Source: Marinigracilibium pacificum
GTDB taxonomy: Bacteria > Bacteroidota > Bacteroidia > Cytophagales > Cyclobacteriaceae
DNA: 64,000 nucleotides
Assembly (NCBI RefSeq): GCF_012926615.1
Contig: NZ_JABBNU010000011.1
Location: 1 to 64,000 of the forward strand
Reading direction: 5' to 3'
Within the stretch, counting starts at the first letter, position 1. Every line of letters starts with the position of its first letter. Of this stretch, positions 34,416-43,247 are shown one piece after another. The notes under the pieces were generated by a model. It had not been told where the DNA came from, searched no databases, and was given only the letters and a program-made list of their open reading frames with translations. A program made the translations under genes and the position numbers.

Positions 34416-34988
34416 TTATTTGGGTTCGTTGCCCGGCTTCCATTTTATATTACATCCCATACTTGGGAGTTGTTCCTGAGAGACATCATCTCCTGATAAT
34501 ACAGCTTCCAATACTTCAGATAAGTCATCTCCCGTTACAGGAATATCATTGCCCGGACGTGATTCATCAAATCTTCCTCTGTATATGCAAAGTAAATTTT
34601 CATCAAAAACAGAAAAATCAGGAGTGCATGCTGCGTCATATTTTTTTGCGACTTCCTGTGATTCATCAAATAAATATGGAAAAGGAAAGTTTAATGCAGT
34701 AGCAAGTTCTTTCATCTTTTCAGGTGAGTCTTCTGGGTATTTTTCTATGTCATTAGAATTAATGGCAATGAAATTTATACCTTCAACCTCATACTTATCT
34801 GCAATTTCTACGAGTTTTTCTCTAATATGTATCACATAAGGACAGTGATTACAAATGAAGGCAACCACAGTGGCTTTTGAACCTCGCAGATCATTTAGTG
34901 AAAAAGTTTTACCGGTAATGGTATCCTGAAGTTCAAAATCAGGAGCATTAAATCCTAGCGGTATATTTTTTGTTGGTGTAAGAGCCAT
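34416..34988 (-). CDS. Peroxiredoxin/thioredoxin-like protein with CxxC
   Basis: About 190 residues from ATG 34988, which starts just before the conserved GFNAPDFEL of AhpC/TSA-like proteins; an earlier ATG adds eleven residues. FICNHCPYV holds Cys46 and Cys49. The family is common in Bacteroidetes and thought to act in peroxide reduction or thiol exchange; here no signal peptide is seen, so it is likely cytoplasmic. The C-terminus ends MGCNIKWKPGNEPK, typical of this subgroup. Confidence 0.9.
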   Translation of the reverse strand: MALTPTKNIPLGFNAPDFELQDTITGKTFSLNDLRGSKATVVAFICNHCPYVIHIREKLVEIADKYEVEGINFIAINSNDIEKYPEDSPEKMKELATALNFPFPYLFDESQEVAKKYDAACTPDFSVFDENLLCIYRGRFDESRPGNDIPVTGDDLSEVLEAVLSGDDVSQEQLPSMGCNIKWKPGNEPK

Positions 34989-35128
34989 TGGTTTCTTTTT
35001 TTGTATCAGTTCAATTGTCAATTATGATTCAAAATTATTGATTAATAGAAAGGAATGCATCCCGGGATTGAATAAATTGATTTCAAAATTGATATTTTTA
35101 AGGCCAAACATATAAAAAATAATCCATT

Positions 35129-35941
35129 ATGCTTGATCAACTTAACGAATCACTGGCAGTAATTAAAGAATTGGATATTGAAAAACCTGAATTTGGTATT
35201 ATTCTCGGTACCGGACTTGGGAAGCTTGTTGACAAAGTAGACATTCAACAGACGATTTCTTATGATGAAATCCCTCATTTTCCAATTTCAACAGTAGAGT
35301 CCCATTCCGGGCGATTGATTTTCGGGAAAATTGAAGGTAAATCAGTTGTAATTATGCAAGGTAGATTTCATTATTATGAAGGATATTCCATGCAGCAAGT
35401 TACCTATGGAGTTAGAGTTATGAAACTTCTGGGAATTAGTAAGTTGATAATTAGTAACGCAGCCGGAGGTCTTAATAATGATTACGAGAAGAGTGATCTC
35501 ATGATTATCGAGGATCATATTAATTTATTCCCTGAAAATCCGTTAAGAGGAAAAAATGAGGATGAACTTGGTCCTAGATTCCCTGATATGTTTGAGCCAT
35601 ACGATAAGAAAATGATAGCTATGGCAATGGAGTTTGGCAGGGATGAAAAAGTTCGAGTACACAAGGGTGTTTATGCGGGTGTACAAGGGCCAAACCTTGA
35701 GACTCCGGCGGAATATAAATTCCTTAGAATAATTGGTGCTGATGCTGTTGGAATGTCTTCAATACCTGAAAATATTGTAGCTGTTCACATGGGGATTCCT
35801 GTTTTTGCAATCTCGGTAATAACAGACCTATGCACCCCTGAAAAATTAAAACCAGTATCCATTCCGGAGATAATTGCATCTGCAGAGGTAGCCGAGCCTG
35901 CTATGACTCGAATTATCGCAAAAGTAATTGCAGAAAGTTAA
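35129..35941 (+). CDS. punA: Purine nucleoside phosphorylase, class I trimeric type
   Basis: 270 residues. GTGLGKLVD, ESHSGRLIFG, GRFHYYEGYS, SNAAGGLN, the GVYAGVQGPNLETPAEYK block and MSSIPENIVA are the standard motifs of the PNP/MTAP family. It cleaves inosine and guanosine with phosphate to yield base and ribose-1-phosphate. A single gene; its stop overlaps the convergent GIN-domain gene by four bases. The symbol could equally be given as deoD-like; the trimeric class is inferred from length and motifs. Confidence 0.93.
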   Translation: MLDQLNESLAVIKELDIEKPEFGIILGTGLGKLVDKVDIQQTISYDEIPHFPISTVESHSGRLIFGKIEGKSVVIMQGRFHYYEGYSMQQVTYGVRVMKLLGISKLIISNAAGGLNNDYEKSDLMIIEDHINLFPENPLRGKNEDELGPRFPDMFEPYDKKMIAMAMEFGRDEKVRVHKGVYAGVQGPNLETPAEYKFLRIIGADAVGMSSIPENIVAVHMGIPVFAISVITDLCTPEKLKPVSIPEIIASAEVAEPAMTRIIAKVIAES

Positions 35942-36681
35942 TTTTGAAAAATCAATTTTCCGGTACTGATCTCCTCAACAGATACTTCATCTGGAGAATT
36001 TATAGAAATTACATTTCCAAAACCATAGATTAATCCTGTTAACTTGACTTCAGGGTTAATCTTTGCATCATTTTTTCCGCTGTATCTTAAATCAAGGTTT
36101 TGAACAAGTAATTGAGAAGCATCAAAATGTCCGAAGTTGTTACTGTAATAAACATGTAGAGAATCAGCTTTACCAGTCATATTAATGTTAGAAAAGCTAT
36201 TGTTAGAAATACTGGCAGCCTTTACATTAGCAAAGTTAATATCCATATCGCCCATACCATCTTTTACAGTAAGCGAAAAGAGGTCAATATCATTGCTTGT
36301 ATTTAATTCTATTTCACCATAACCTTCATAAAGAATATTGATTTCAGGTTGTATCGGAATGTGGATTTTAGTCTCAACTGGAGATCTAACCCATGAGCAT
36401 GTATTTTGATCGGTGATATAAAGTGTATCCCGGTAAACAGTTGTTTCAATTTTTGATAATAGATTAGCAGGACCTTCAACTTTTATTGTTTCAGTTTGAT
36501 CATCGCTAAAAGAAACATCTACACCTGTTGAAAGAATAATGTATTTATATGAATCAACAGCTCTTTCTTCAAAAGAATGGTCACCAGCAGATTTGAAACA
36601 GTCAAAAGCTTCCGGATCATTGCATGAATTATAGACTATTACAATTGTAAGCAATAAAAATATATTTAATCCTGTTCTCAT
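35938..36681 (-). CDS. GIN-domain (DUF2807) lipoprotein
   Basis: 247 residues. A signal with lipobox VYNSCN predicts a lipoprotein. The mature part shows regular short beta repeats rich in Asn, Ser and Asp (DMDINFANVKAASISNNSFSN style), the pattern of the head-GIN/DUF2807 beta-helix family common in Bacteroidetes. Function unknown, presumably cell surface. Its ATG overlaps the stop of the upstream deacylase gene by four bases, so the two are co-translated. Confidence 0.82.
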   Translation of the reverse strand: MRTGLNIFLLLTIVIVYNSCNDPEAFDCFKSAGDHSFEERAVDSYKYIILSTGVDVSFSDDQTETIKVEGPANLLSKIETTVYRDTLYITDQNTCSWVRSPVETKIHIPIQPEINILYEGYGEIELNTSNDIDLFSLTVKDGMGDMDINFANVKAASISNNSFSNINMTGKADSLHVYYSNNFGHFDASQLLVQNLDLRYSGKNDAKINPEVKLTGLIYGFGNVISINSPDEVSVEEISTGKLIFQN

Positions 36682-37790
36682 AACGCTCCAAATATTCCAA
36701 ATTCTAAATTTTCAGCTTTTCCGCCATGGGCTCTTAACCCTAAATGAACTCCAAAGTTTTTAGTTACATGGTACCTTGCAGAATATCTTTGATAGATATG
36801 CTGTCCTCTTTGTGCTTTATTATATACATAGTATCCTAATTGAAATAAAGATGCAAAACGACCCATATCGACTTGATATCCTGCTGTCAGTCCAACTCTT
36901 CTAAAGTCCGGAGGTGTGCTATTCATAAACTCAGGCATTCTGCTCATGTGCTTTTTTATCGCCAGGTTGTGAAAGTAATCAAGTCCTACAGCCCATTTAC
37001 CTCTGTTTTGTACAATTGGATAATAAAGGAACGAGGCATTATAAAATTCTTCTCTTTCATCAGTATCAAATGAACCTTCTTGTTGTACTCCTGAAGAAAC
37101 TGTTAAAGCAAACTTCACATCCGTAATATCTTTATGTGAAATTTGAGTTTTAACTGGCTCTTGATCACTAAAGTCTTTAGCAGGAGTATATTTTAATCCT
37201 AAACCACTATTTACAAGATTGATTCCTTTATTAGGGTCTGAAATAGAACCGTTACTTGCATGAAACATACCGATGCTCAAGTACACTTTCCAGTTTTCAT
37301 TAACCAGGTAATTAATAGTCAGGTCAGCCCTCATGACAGTATTAAAAGCCGTACCTAGTAAAACATTTTTGTTATTAGTCTCAGCATCAAAAGGCTTGTT
37401 TGTGTAGCTAATTCCTGCTCCAGGAGCAAAATCAATCACAACTTTTCTGGTTGTAATCAAATTAAATTGAATTGTCGAAGTTAAGCCTAGCAAGCTCCCC
37501 ATATATTGTTGATTCAAATCAAAATAATTGAAAGAGAACTTAAGGGTAGGCAGGTTGTAATCTTTCTCCCATTGACGGTAGCCGCTTGTACTTTTCAGTA
37601 AGTGAAATGCAAAGCCCGTTGGTCTGGCATTTTGTGACAGGATACCAACTTCAGGACCATGTTTCATTATAAAACCTCGGTTAAATTCTGCACCATAAGT
37701 ATATTGGTATTGAGAATTCTTTCCTTGCCCCACTGTTAAAAAATGTGAACCCAAAACCAGGGTTAAAACGCTTAAAATCCTGAAATTCAT
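36678..37790 (-). CDS. PagL-type acyloxyacyl hydrolase / lipid A deacylase-like outer membrane protein
   Basis: About 370 residues from ATG 37790, which gives a signal peptide ending VGQG; the upstream ATG adds twelve residues. The sequence alternates as in an outer membrane beta barrel. FHASNGS places His177 and Ser179 with the His-x-Ser spacing of PagL (His126, Ser128), followed by PNKGINLVNSGLGLKY. The position of the PagL catalytic Glu appears to be Asn191, so activity is not assured. It probably removes an acyl chain from lipid A. Co-transcribed with the GIN-domain lipoprotein. Confidence 0.8.
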   Translation of the reverse strand: MNFRILSVLTLVLGSHFLTVGQGKNSQYQYTYGAEFNRGFIMKHGPEVGILSQNARPTGFAFHLLKSTSGYRQWEKDYNLPTLKFSFNYFDLNQQYMGSLLGLTSTIQFNLITTRKVVIDFAPGAGISYTNKPFDAETNNKNVLLGTAFNTVMRADLTINYLVNENWKVYLSIGMFHASNGSISDPNKGINLVNSGLGLKYTPAKDFSDQEPVKTQISHKDITDVKFALTVSSGVQQEGSFDTDEREEFYNASFLYYPIVQNRGKWAVGLDYFHNLAIKKHMSRMPEFMNSTPPDFRRVGLTAGYQVDMGRFASLFQLGYYVYNKAQRGQHIYQRYSARYHVTKNFGVHLGLRAHGGKAENLEFGIFGAL

Positions 37791-37896
37791 TAGCTTAAAA
37801 GAAAATAAGAGGCGCAAATTTACCAACTGGGTATGTAATAGACAATATAAAAGGGATCACAAATTAAAATTCTATTAAATTAGCACATAATTTTCA

Positions 37897-37904
37897 TAGC
37901 TTTG
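37897..37904 (+). promoter_or_regulatory. -7 element before gldA
   Basis: TAGCTTTG matches TAnnTTTG, 16 bp before the gldA start. No clear -33 TTG was found at the normal distance. Confidence 0.45.
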
Positions 37905-37919
37905 CATCCAAATAGTGCA

Positions 37920-38840
37920 ATGTCAATAACCGTAAATAACATATCGAAGAAATTCGGCAATCAGCTCGCAGTTAATAACTTATCTTTTGAAGTTTCCAAA
38001 GGAGAGATACTGGGGTTTCTTGGTCCCAATGGCGCCGGAAAATCAACAACCATGAAAATATTGGCTGGGTATATTCCTCCTTCCGAAGGAAATGCTACAG
38101 TTTGTGGTTTTGATGTCGAGAAAGAAGCCTTATCTGTTCAGAAGAATATTGGATATCTCCCGGAGCATAATCCAATGTACCTGGATATGTATGTTCATGA
38201 GTTTTTAAAATTTTGTGGAAAGCTCCAGGGTTTAAGGGGAAGTAGCCTGAATTCCAGAGTAAAAGATATGGTTGAGCTTTGTGGGTTATCCAGAGAGCAA
38301 AATAAGCAAATCGTTACTTTATCGAAGGGATACCGACAGCGTGTCGGATTGGCAAAAGCATTGTTACATGATCCTGAAGTGTTGATACTCGATGAGCCAA
38401 CAAGTGGTCTTGATCCAAATCAGATTCTGGAAATCCGAAGCGTGATCAAGGAAGCTTCAAGAGATAAAGCAGTAATCTTTTCAACTCATATAATGCAGGA
38501 AGTTCAGGCATTGTGTGACAGAGTTGTTGTTATAAATCTTGGATCAAAAGTAGCTGATAAACCAGTTGAAGGGCTTGGACAAGAGCTATTTAAAGAAAAG
38601 GTTGTGATCATTGAATTTCTTGAGGATGCTTCCGAAGAAATTTTTCTAAATATAGAGGGAGTGAAGTCTGTTAAAAAAGTTACAGGTAAGAAATTCCTTA
38701 TTAGTAGTGCTGAAGAAAAAGATATTCGTCCGGTTTTATCTTCATTTGCGGCAGGTAACAACCTGACAATTGTAGGGCTACAGCAAGAGGAGCGTACACT
38801 TGAAGAAGTATTTCATAAATTAACAGGAGGGGGGAAATAA
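37920..38840 (+). CDS. gldA: Gliding motility ABC transporter ATPase GldA
   Basis: About 306 residues from ATG 37920; an upstream start would add six residues and run into the promoter element. Walker A GPNGAGKST, Q-loop, signature LSKGYRQRVGLAKAL and Walker B VLILDEPTSGLDP are intact. The C-terminal domain after residue 215 is family-specific. With GldF and GldG it forms the ABC transporter required for gliding in Flavobacterium; the transported substrate is unknown. First gene of a four-gene run. Confidence 0.92.
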   Translation: MSITVNNISKKFGNQLAVNNLSFEVSKGEILGFLGPNGAGKSTTMKILAGYIPPSEGNATVCGFDVEKEALSVQKNIGYLPEHNPMYLDMYVHEFLKFCGKLQGLRGSSLNSRVKDMVELCGLSREQNKQIVTLSKGYRQRVGLAKALLHDPEVLILDEPTSGLDPNQILEIRSVIKEASRDKAVIFSTHIMQEVQALCDRVVVINLGSKVADKPVEGLGQELFKEKVVIIEFLEDASEEIFLNIEGVKSVKKVTGKKFLISSAEEKDIRPVLSSFAAGNNLTIVGLQQEERTLEEVFHKLTGGGK

Positions 38841-38843
38841 ACT

Positions 38844-39572
38844 ATGTGGACAATTTTCTCTAAAGAACTCAATACTTTTTTTAATTCATTAATTGCTTAT
38901 TTGGTAATTAGTGTGTTTTTAACTGCTGTCGGTTTATTAGTTTGGGTTTTTCCGGATACTTCAGTTTTGAATTATGGATATGCAGATTTGGAAACGTTAT
39001 TTGCATTTAGTCCATATGTGTTTATGTTTCTGATTCCGGCCATCACTATGCGAATGTTTGCTGAGGAAAAGAAATCCGGAACAATGGAGCTGCTGTTTAC
39101 CAATCCGGTAAGTGATAATGCCTTGATCCTGGGTAAATATCTATCTTCTCTGGTTATAGTCTTTTTAGCAATAATTCCTACGGTTGTTTACTATTATTCA
39201 TTAGTGAAATTAGGGCAACCTGAAGGCAATATAGATAGTGCAGCAGTATTTGGTAGTTATGTAGGTTTACTTCTTTTAGGTGGAGTATTTGCAGCAATAG
39301 GAATATTGTCAAGTGCAATTACCGTGAATCAGATAACATCATTTATCATCGCTGTGTTTCTTTGTTTCATAATGTATTCAGGATTATCATCACTTGCCAA
39401 TGTAAATGTTTGGGGTGATGCATCATTACTTTTGTCTCAATTAAGTTTGAGTTATCATTACGAGGCATTAGGAAAAGGCCTTATTGATTCAAGAAATGTA
39501 ATTTACCTGGTATCAGTGATAGTAATTATGCTTGCTATTACCAAAACTGTGTTGTCATCGAGAAAATGGTAA
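38844..39572 (+). CDS. gldF: Gliding motility ABC transporter permease GldF
   Basis: 242 residues with six predicted membrane helices. EEKKSGTMELLFTNPVSD is the typical cytoplasmic loop of ABC-2 permeases of the GldF/NosY type. It begins 3 bp after gldA and overlaps gldG by 7 bp, so it is part of one transporter operon. Confidence 0.92.
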   Translation: MWTIFSKELNTFFNSLIAYLVISVFLTAVGLLVWVFPDTSVLNYGYADLETLFAFSPYVFMFLIPAITMRMFAEEKKSGTMELLFTNPVSDNALILGKYLSSLVIVFLAIIPTVVYYYSLVKLGQPEGNIDSAAVFGSYVGLLLLGGVFAAIGILSSAITVNQITSFIIAVFLCFIMYSGLSSLANVNVWGDASLLLSQLSLSYHYEALGKGLIDSRNVIYLVSVIVIMLAITKTVLSSRKW

Positions 39573-41263
39573 ATCAAAAGAAATTAGCATCAATATTGAA
39601 TCTTGTCATTATCATATTATTTATGGTATTGATAAATCAGTTGGCATTCAGATATTTTACAAGAATAGATCTTACAGAAGATCAGCGATATACAATCAAG
39701 GAGCCTACAAAGGAGCTTCTGGGGCGGTTAGATGATGTAGTGTATGTTGAAGTATATCTTACCGGGGAATTACCTGCCGGATTTGAGCGTTTTAAAAAGG
39801 GTATAGCTGAAATGTTGAAGAACTTTCAGGTTTATGCTGGTAAAAATATCCAATATAAATTTGTGGATCCGTCAATTGCCCAGTCAACTCAGGCTCGAAA
39901 TGCTTTTTATCGAAGACTTGTTGATAAAGGGATTCAACCAACTAATTTATTTGATAATGAAAATGGAAGTCGAGTTGAAAAGCTTATTTTTCCAGGAGCC
40001 CTTGTTTCTTATGGAGGTACTGAAGTAGGAGTAAATCTATTAAAAGGTAACAGGGGAGAAACCGCAGAAGAAAAATTAAACACCTCTATTGAAGGGCTTG
40101 AATATGAATTGGCATCAGCTATTAAGCAGGCTTTGGGAATTGAAAGACCAAAGATTGGAATACTTAATGGTCATGGTGAAGCAGATTCGGTATCAATTGC
40201 CGGGGTTTCAAATTTGATTGCTGAAAAATATGATGTAATTGAGTTGGATTTGACAAAAGCAAAAGACCTTTCAGGTTTTGATGCAGTTTTAGGAATTCAA
40301 CCTAAAAGCCGATTTGATGAATCAGATTTATTTAAGCTTGATCAGTACCTTGTTACCGGTGGGAATTTATTGCTATTCGTAGATGCTGTAAACGTAAATA
40401 TTGATAGCGCAGGTAATGGTACAGGAGGGACAATAGCTGTGCCCGTAGATTTAAATTTGACACCTCTTCTCTTTAAACACGGTTTAAGAATTAATAATAA
40501 CCTTATTCAAGACCTTAATGCAGGATCTTACCCTGTGGTAGTTGGCAACTTTGGTCAGGATCCTCAGATAAAACCATTACAGTGGCCTTATTTCCCATTA
40601 TTTAATAATTATACTGATCATGAAATAGTGAAGGGGCTGGATGTTACAGAAGGTAAATTTGTTAGTACAATTGATACTGTGGCAAGTCCAGGTATTAAAA
40701 AGAATTTCCTTATTTATTCAAGCCAGTATTCACGTGCATTAAATGCTCCTCTTCCTGTTGATATTAATGATATGCGGGATATTGTTGAGGAGAATTTTGT
40801 AAATCAAATCCCTCTCCCTGTAGCTGCTCTAAATGAAGGTAGTTTTACCTCAATGTTTGCCAATAGGTTTTTACCTGAAGGTATAAATAAGTCTTCGTTT
40901 GTGTCATCTGGTGAAGGAGGGAAGTTACTTGTAATGGGGGATGGAGATTTTCTTATTAATGATATCGGAATACGTCAGAATAGACCACTTCCAGTTGGCT
41001 TTGATCAATTTACCCAAACTCAATATGCAAATGGAGAATTTCTGATGAATGCTTTGAGTTATATGATTGATGATCAGGGTATCATCCTGGCAAAGAATAA
41101 AGAGATAAAAATCCGACCTTTAAATAAGGTTAAAGTAGAAAATGAAAAAGGCTTCTGGCAGCTGGTAAATCTTGCATTACCGTTGATCCTTATAATTCTA
41201 TTCGGAATAATAAAGGCGGTAATCAGAAAAAATAAATATACTCGATTTGGTAATGGTCAATAA
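39566..41263 (+). CDS. gldG: Gliding motility ABC transporter substrate-binding protein GldG
   Basis: 565 residues. Membrane helix at the N-terminus (about 10-28), a large periplasmic part with the DLTEDQRYTIKEPTKELL opening and a GILNGHGEAD segment of the GldG/ABC-2-associated family, and a final helix (about 535-555) before a basic tail. It works with GldA and GldF. It overlaps both neighbours. Confidence 0.91.
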   Translation: MVNQKKLASILNLVIIILFMVLINQLAFRYFTRIDLTEDQRYTIKEPTKELLGRLDDVVYVEVYLTGELPAGFERFKKGIAEMLKNFQVYAGKNIQYKFVDPSIAQSTQARNAFYRRLVDKGIQPTNLFDNENGSRVEKLIFPGALVSYGGTEVGVNLLKGNRGETAEEKLNTSIEGLEYELASAIKQALGIERPKIGILNGHGEADSVSIAGVSNLIAEKYDVIELDLTKAKDLSGFDAVLGIQPKSRFDESDLFKLDQYLVTGGNLLLFVDAVNVNIDSAGNGTGGTIAVPVDLNLTPLLFKHGLRINNNLIQDLNAGSYPVVVGNFGQDPQIKPLQWPYFPLFNNYTDHEIVKGLDVTEGKFVSTIDTVASPGIKKNFLIYSSQYSRALNAPLPVDINDMRDIVEENFVNQIPLPVAALNEGSFTSMFANRFLPEGINKSSFVSSGEGGKLLVMGDGDFLINDIGIRQNRPLPVGFDQFTQTQYANGEFLMNALSYMIDDQGIILAKNKEIKIRPLNKVKVENEKGFWQLVNLALPLILIILFGIIKAVIRKNKYTRFGNGQ

Positions 41264-42218
41264 TTCAAATAAAATACGAATTGCAGTTATAGCCGTTTTG
41301 CTTCTGGCAATATTTGTTTTACCTGGTATCATTGATCGGGATCAAAGTCTTGAAGTTGAACCAGATAAATTTGCTGTTTCTGATACAACAGGGTTAGACA
41401 AGATTGTTTTAGGGATGCCAAATCAAGATTTTGTTTTAGAGAAAAAGAGCGGAAGATGGTTTATCGGAGATATGGCAACAGATGCCGCATTGGGTGATGT
41501 GATTCTCGCGGTTATTAACAGGTTAAATATTAAAAGATCCGTTCCGGAGTCTCAGGTAAATGAGGTTGTAAGTGAGTTAAAAGCAACTGGAGTTAAAGTT
41601 TCTGTTTATCGTGATGGAAATCTTGAACAAGAGTATATAGCCGGAGGTAATGCCAACAGAACAATTTCATACCTGGCAGACACTGATTTTAAGAATGTTT
41701 ATATCGTGAATATTCCAGGTTATCAGGATTACGTGACCGGTATTTTTACCTTAAACAAATTAGCGTGGAAATCAAAAGATCTCTATCAAGGGGATTTCAG
41801 AACTATGAAATCTTTTGCAATTGTTAATGGCAAAGGAGATACAGCAGTAAGCCTAAAAAGTAGAGGGGTCTATTTTGAAGTTAATAATTTATCAGGTCAG
41901 CTTGATTCTACAAGGATGGATCAATATTTAGGAACTTTATTTAACCTAAGAATCGATACTCACCTGGATCCCAAAGATTACCCTCAATACAGTGATTTTG
42001 TCAATTCAAACTCACCATCATTTAGTTTTATAATTGATGATGTGAGCTTTCAGCAACCATTGTCATTAGCATTTTATCCGGTTCCGGGTAGAGAAGGGTT
42101 TTATTTCTGTAAAGAGAATGATTTATTGGCTGTTTTTAGGCAGAATGACCTTGAACAGTTAATTGTTCCACCTCAATATTTCCAGAAAGATCAAGGAGGT
42201 AATCAAAAACTTTTCTGA
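41253..42218 (+). CDS. DUF4340 domain protein
   Basis: About 321 residues from ATG 41253, which overlaps the end of gldG by 11 bp; TTG 41247 is the alternative. One N-terminal membrane helix (about 8-24), then a periplasmic domain with LEKKSGRWFIGDMATDA and NVYIVNIPGYQ, typical of DUF4340. Proteins of this family often follow GldG-like genes, suggesting a partner of the transporter. No catalytic motif was recognised. It ends the gld operon. Confidence 0.85.
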   Translation: MVNNSNKIRIAVIAVLLLAIFVLPGIIDRDQSLEVEPDKFAVSDTTGLDKIVLGMPNQDFVLEKKSGRWFIGDMATDAALGDVILAVINRLNIKRSVPESQVNEVVSELKATGVKVSVYRDGNLEQEYIAGGNANRTISYLADTDFKNVYIVNIPGYQDYVTGIFTLNKLAWKSKDLYQGDFRTMKSFAIVNGKGDTAVSLKSRGVYFEVNNLSGQLDSTRMDQYLGTLFNLRIDTHLDPKDYPQYSDFVNSNSPSFSFIIDDVSFQQPLSLAFYPVPGREGFYFCKENDLLAVFRQNDLEQLIVPPQYFQKDQGGNQKLF

Positions 42219-42256
42219 TTTAGCAATTCATATTTTGAGATTTGAATTTTTTGATT

Positions 42257-42275
42257 TACTTTGTATCATAAAGTA
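42257..42275. promoter_or_regulatory. Operator of the membrane protein/winged-helix/CreD operon, copy 1
   Basis: TACTTTGTATCATAAAGTA, an inverted repeat TACTTT-N7-AAAGTA, 10 bp before the start of the first gene. It overlaps a TTACTTTG -7-like element, so binding would block transcription. The same 19-bp layout recurs at 43211-43229. Confidence 0.68.
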
Positions 42276-42285
42276 CTTTTGAAAC

Positions 42286-42903
42286 ATGGAAAATAGAGAA
42301 AAATATATAGATGATCTCAGGGATATTCGTGAAATGATGAATAGATCTTCACGATTTATTTCATTAAGCGGAATGGCTGGGGTGTTCGCCGGGATTTTTG
42401 CTTTGATAGGAGGGTATCTGGCCTATATGTTGATTTATAATGGAGATAATCAGGTGGGTAGGCCTCCAATTGTTTTATCTAAAGATGCAGTTATACAGTT
42501 ATTGATTATAGCTGTAGTTGTCATCTTTGCAGCTATCTCTGCCTCTATATTTTTCACAGTTAGAAAGGCTAAAAATAAAAATCTGCCAATTTGGGATACA
42601 CAAACAAAGCGTTTGCTGGAGAGTTTTCTTGTTCCATTAGTTGGTGGCGGGTTAGTATGCTTAATCTTATTATTGAAAGGATATATCACTATATTACCTG
42701 GTTTGACACTTGTCATATATGGTATGTCATTAATTAACGCTTCTTCAGTAACATATAAAGAAATCAAAAGCCTTGGTATTGCTGAGATGATTCTTGGAAT
42801 AATTGCTACAATATTTACTGGATATGGATTGTTTTTCTGGATGGTTGGGTTTGGAGTATTACATATTGTATATGGTATTATAATGCAAATCAGACATAGT
42901 TAA
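42286..42903 (+). CDS. Multi-pass membrane protein of a winged-helix/CreD operon
   Basis: 205 residues with about six predicted membrane segments after a charged N-terminus (MENREKYIDDLRDIREMMNRSS). No defined domain was recognised, but such proteins commonly precede the small winged-helix regulator in Bacteroidetes. The stop is 2 bp from the regulator start. It could sense membrane state for the regulator; this is inference from position. Confidence 0.78.
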   Translation: MENREKYIDDLRDIREMMNRSSRFISLSGMAGVFAGIFALIGGYLAYMLIYNGDNQVGRPPIVLSKDAVIQLLIIAVVVIFAAISASIFFTVRKAKNKNLPIWDTQTKRLLESFLVPLVGGGLVCLILLLKGYITILPGLTLVIYGMSLINASSVTYKEIKSLGIAEMILGIIATIFTGYGLFFWMVGFGVLHIVYGIIMQIRHS

Positions 42904-42905
42904 TT

Positions 42906-43196
42906 GTGAAGGAGTTTTTAAAAGATCTGAATAAAGCATTTGAAAATAAAGTCAGGCTGGGAATTATGTCAGTTTTGATGGTGAATGAGTCTGTAGATTT
43001 TACTGAGCTTAAAAATCTACTTGGAGTTACAGACGGAAACCTGGCTGGTCATATTAAATATTTAGAGAAATCAGAGTTTATTTCCTTTGAAAAAGCATTT
43101 ATTGATAATAAACCAAATACAAAATATATGGCAACTAAAAAAGGTAGAGACGCATTTACCAGGCATATAAAAGCTATAGAAAACCTATTGAAATAA
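42906..43196 (+). CDS. Winged-helix (ArsR/MarR-like) transcriptional regulator
   Basis: 96 residues, GTG start. The whole protein is one winged-helix domain: NKVRLGIMSVLMV, a recognition part LKNLLGVTDGNLAGHIKYLEK and a wing with KPNTKYMATKKG. It is the likely binder of the two identical-plan operators (42257-42275 and 43211-43229) that precede the first gene and creD. No metal-binding Cys was seen. Confidence 0.88.
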   Translation: MKEFLKDLNKAFENKVRLGIMSVLMVNESVDFTELKNLLGVTDGNLAGHIKYLEKSEFISFEKAFIDNKPNTKYMATKKGRDAFTRHIKAIENLLK

Positions 43197-43210
43197 TTTT
43201 TTTACCACAC

Positions 43211-43229
43211 TACTTTGAAATATAAAGTA
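43211..43229. promoter_or_regulatory. Operator before creD, copy 2
   Basis: TACTTTGAAATATAAAGTA has the same TACTTT-N7-AAAGTA plan as the copy at 42257 and lies 18 bp before the creD start. Both copies are followed by CTTT. Confidence 0.68.
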
Positions 43230-43247
43230 CTTTAAAAATCTTAAAAA

